A stretch of DNA of 64,000 bases from WM-3-3 sp041660045. GTDB lineage: Bacteria > Pseudomonadota > Gammaproteobacteria > Methylococcales > Methylomonadaceae. Shown here piece by piece: positions 63,364 to 64,000 of the stretch (its first letter is position 1; each line of letters opens with the position of its first letter). The stretch is from positions 1 to 64,000 of the forward strand of contig JBAZXA010000011.1 of the NCBI GenBank assembly GCA_041660045.1, given 5' to 3'. Both the position numbers and the translations under genes were made by a program. The notes beneath the pieces were generated by a model. It did no database searches, was not told the origin of the DNA, and was given only the letters and a program-made list of their open reading frames with translations.

Positions 63364-64000
63364 TTAAGGTGTAACTAATGCGCAGCGTGGTTTGGTACAT
63401 AAAGAAGCGGCTTTGCGATAATCAACCAAATCGATACGTAAATCACCATTTACATCAGCCGGATCTTTCGCAACCGCGGCCTGCCCGTATCTAGCCTTAA
63501 TCACGGCGATATCAGCCAAGTCTATATCGTTGTCTAGATCAACATCGCCTGGACCGGTAATTTTTACCGTATAAGGTTTGCTGACGGTTTTATTATCTGC
63601 ATCAGTTACGTTAGCGTTAAAATTAAATACGCCGACTTTGGAGGGGGTGCCTGACAGTATGCCGGTTTCAGATTCGACAACCAGACCATTCGGCAATACA
63701 CCGCCACTAATAGTAGTTAGATACGGCGTATTGCCACCATTTGGAATCCTTCTTTGCGGATAGGCTTCGGCGACCTTGCCGTCCTGTATGTTATCGATCA
63801 AATCTAAGGGCGCAATCGCATTAAATTGACCCATTTGTACGCCACGGTAATCACCAACCACTGCGACAGAAGAACAATCGAATTCATAAGAGTCGCCGTT
63901 GGCATCCGTTACACTGACCGTACCCACACCATTGCCTACGATACCTTTTGTCGGATCTGTTTGCACAGCGTCACACATAGCTTCTCCGCTTTCACCATCT
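63364..64000 (-). CDS. Putative Ig-domain and dockerin type I protein, C-terminal part (runs off right edge)
   Basis: The frame is open to base 64000, so the start lies outside. The visible 212 codons hold a He_PIG/putative Ig domain (GGVLPNGLVVESETGILSGT, PSKVGVFNFNANVTDADN) and a C-terminal dockerin-like repeat pair with calcium loops DVDLDNDIDLADIAVIKARYG and DVNGDLRIDLVDYRKAASLC. A cysteine-containing tail follows. Next to a cohesin-like protein, the two may bind each other outside the cell. This is not evidence for a cellulosome. Confidence 0.75.
   Translation of the reverse strand, partial: DGESGEAMCDAVQTDPTKGIVGNGVGTVSVTDANGDSYEFDCSSVAVVGDYRGVQMGQFNAIAPLDLIDNIQDGKVAEAYPQRRIPNGGNTPYLTTISGGVLPNGLVVESETGILSGTPSKVGVFNFNANVTDADNKTVSKPYTVKITGPGDVDLDNDIDLADIAVIKARYGQAAVAKDPADVNGDLRIDLVDYRKAASLCTKPRCALVTP

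Overview
The window looks like a chromosomal segment of a gammaproteobacterium, most likely a type I methanotroph relative (Methylococcales). The hints are a MoxX/MoxY-like two-component pair with a LapD_MoxY-type sensor domain, LapD/LapG c-di-GMP signalling, a VPLPA-type PEP-CTERM protein beside a dockerin protein, a RegB/RegA-like redox pair and a polar-flagellum fli/flh cluster. No methane-oxidation gene is present, so the assignment is an inference.

Layout. 1-732: end of an IS21-type element abutting a small hsdM remnant. 857-4459: type I-C CRISPR array, 56 repeats and 55 spacers, read on the minus strand, with its leader at 4460-4636. 4637-13830: type I-C cas locus on the minus strand, in transcription order cas3, a short non-canonical module, cas5, cas8c (with an internal cas11c), cas7, a VapBC-like toxin-antitoxin pair, cas4, cas1, cas2, then the array. 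14343-30963: housekeeping and envelope genes (AAA ATPase, hflCK, comEC, lolDC, fur, bamE, rnfH, ratA, smpB, ppnP, ABC-F protein). 31350-39278: a second-type EF-G gene, an ANTAR/EAL pair, a YgjP-like protein, LapG/LapD and a truncated globin. 40164-52760: a long motility operon on the minus strand (fliLMNOPQR, flhBAFG, fliA, motAB, small ORF, DUF2802). 53078-60906: a GNAT protein, MoxXY-like pair, lipoprotein, hslO, msrA and RegBA-like pair. 61130-62190: a decayed Fic gene. 62674-64000: a cohesin-like PEP-CTERM protein and a partial dockerin protein.

Main discovery candidate: the 495-bp gap between cas3 and cas5 carries everything expected of a CreTA-like, Cascade-controlled module. Two degenerate type I-C repeats (11023-11057 and 10959-10991) flank a 31-nt pseudo-spacer. 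That pseudo-spacer matches a site 270 bp upstream, next to a perfect 5'-TTC PAM, at positions 1-19 except 6, 12 and 18, which are exactly the flipped-out positions of a type I R-loop. The target overlaps the consensus -35 box (TTGACA, 17-bp spacer, TAGACT) of a promoter that reads into an otherwise unannotated 55-codon ORF for a small peptide with one hydrophobic segment. The simplest reading is a toxin (or cas-operon promoter) kept silent by Cascade guided by a crRNA-like RNA. With the VapBC pair between cas7 and cas4, this cas operon would carry two separate addiction modules.
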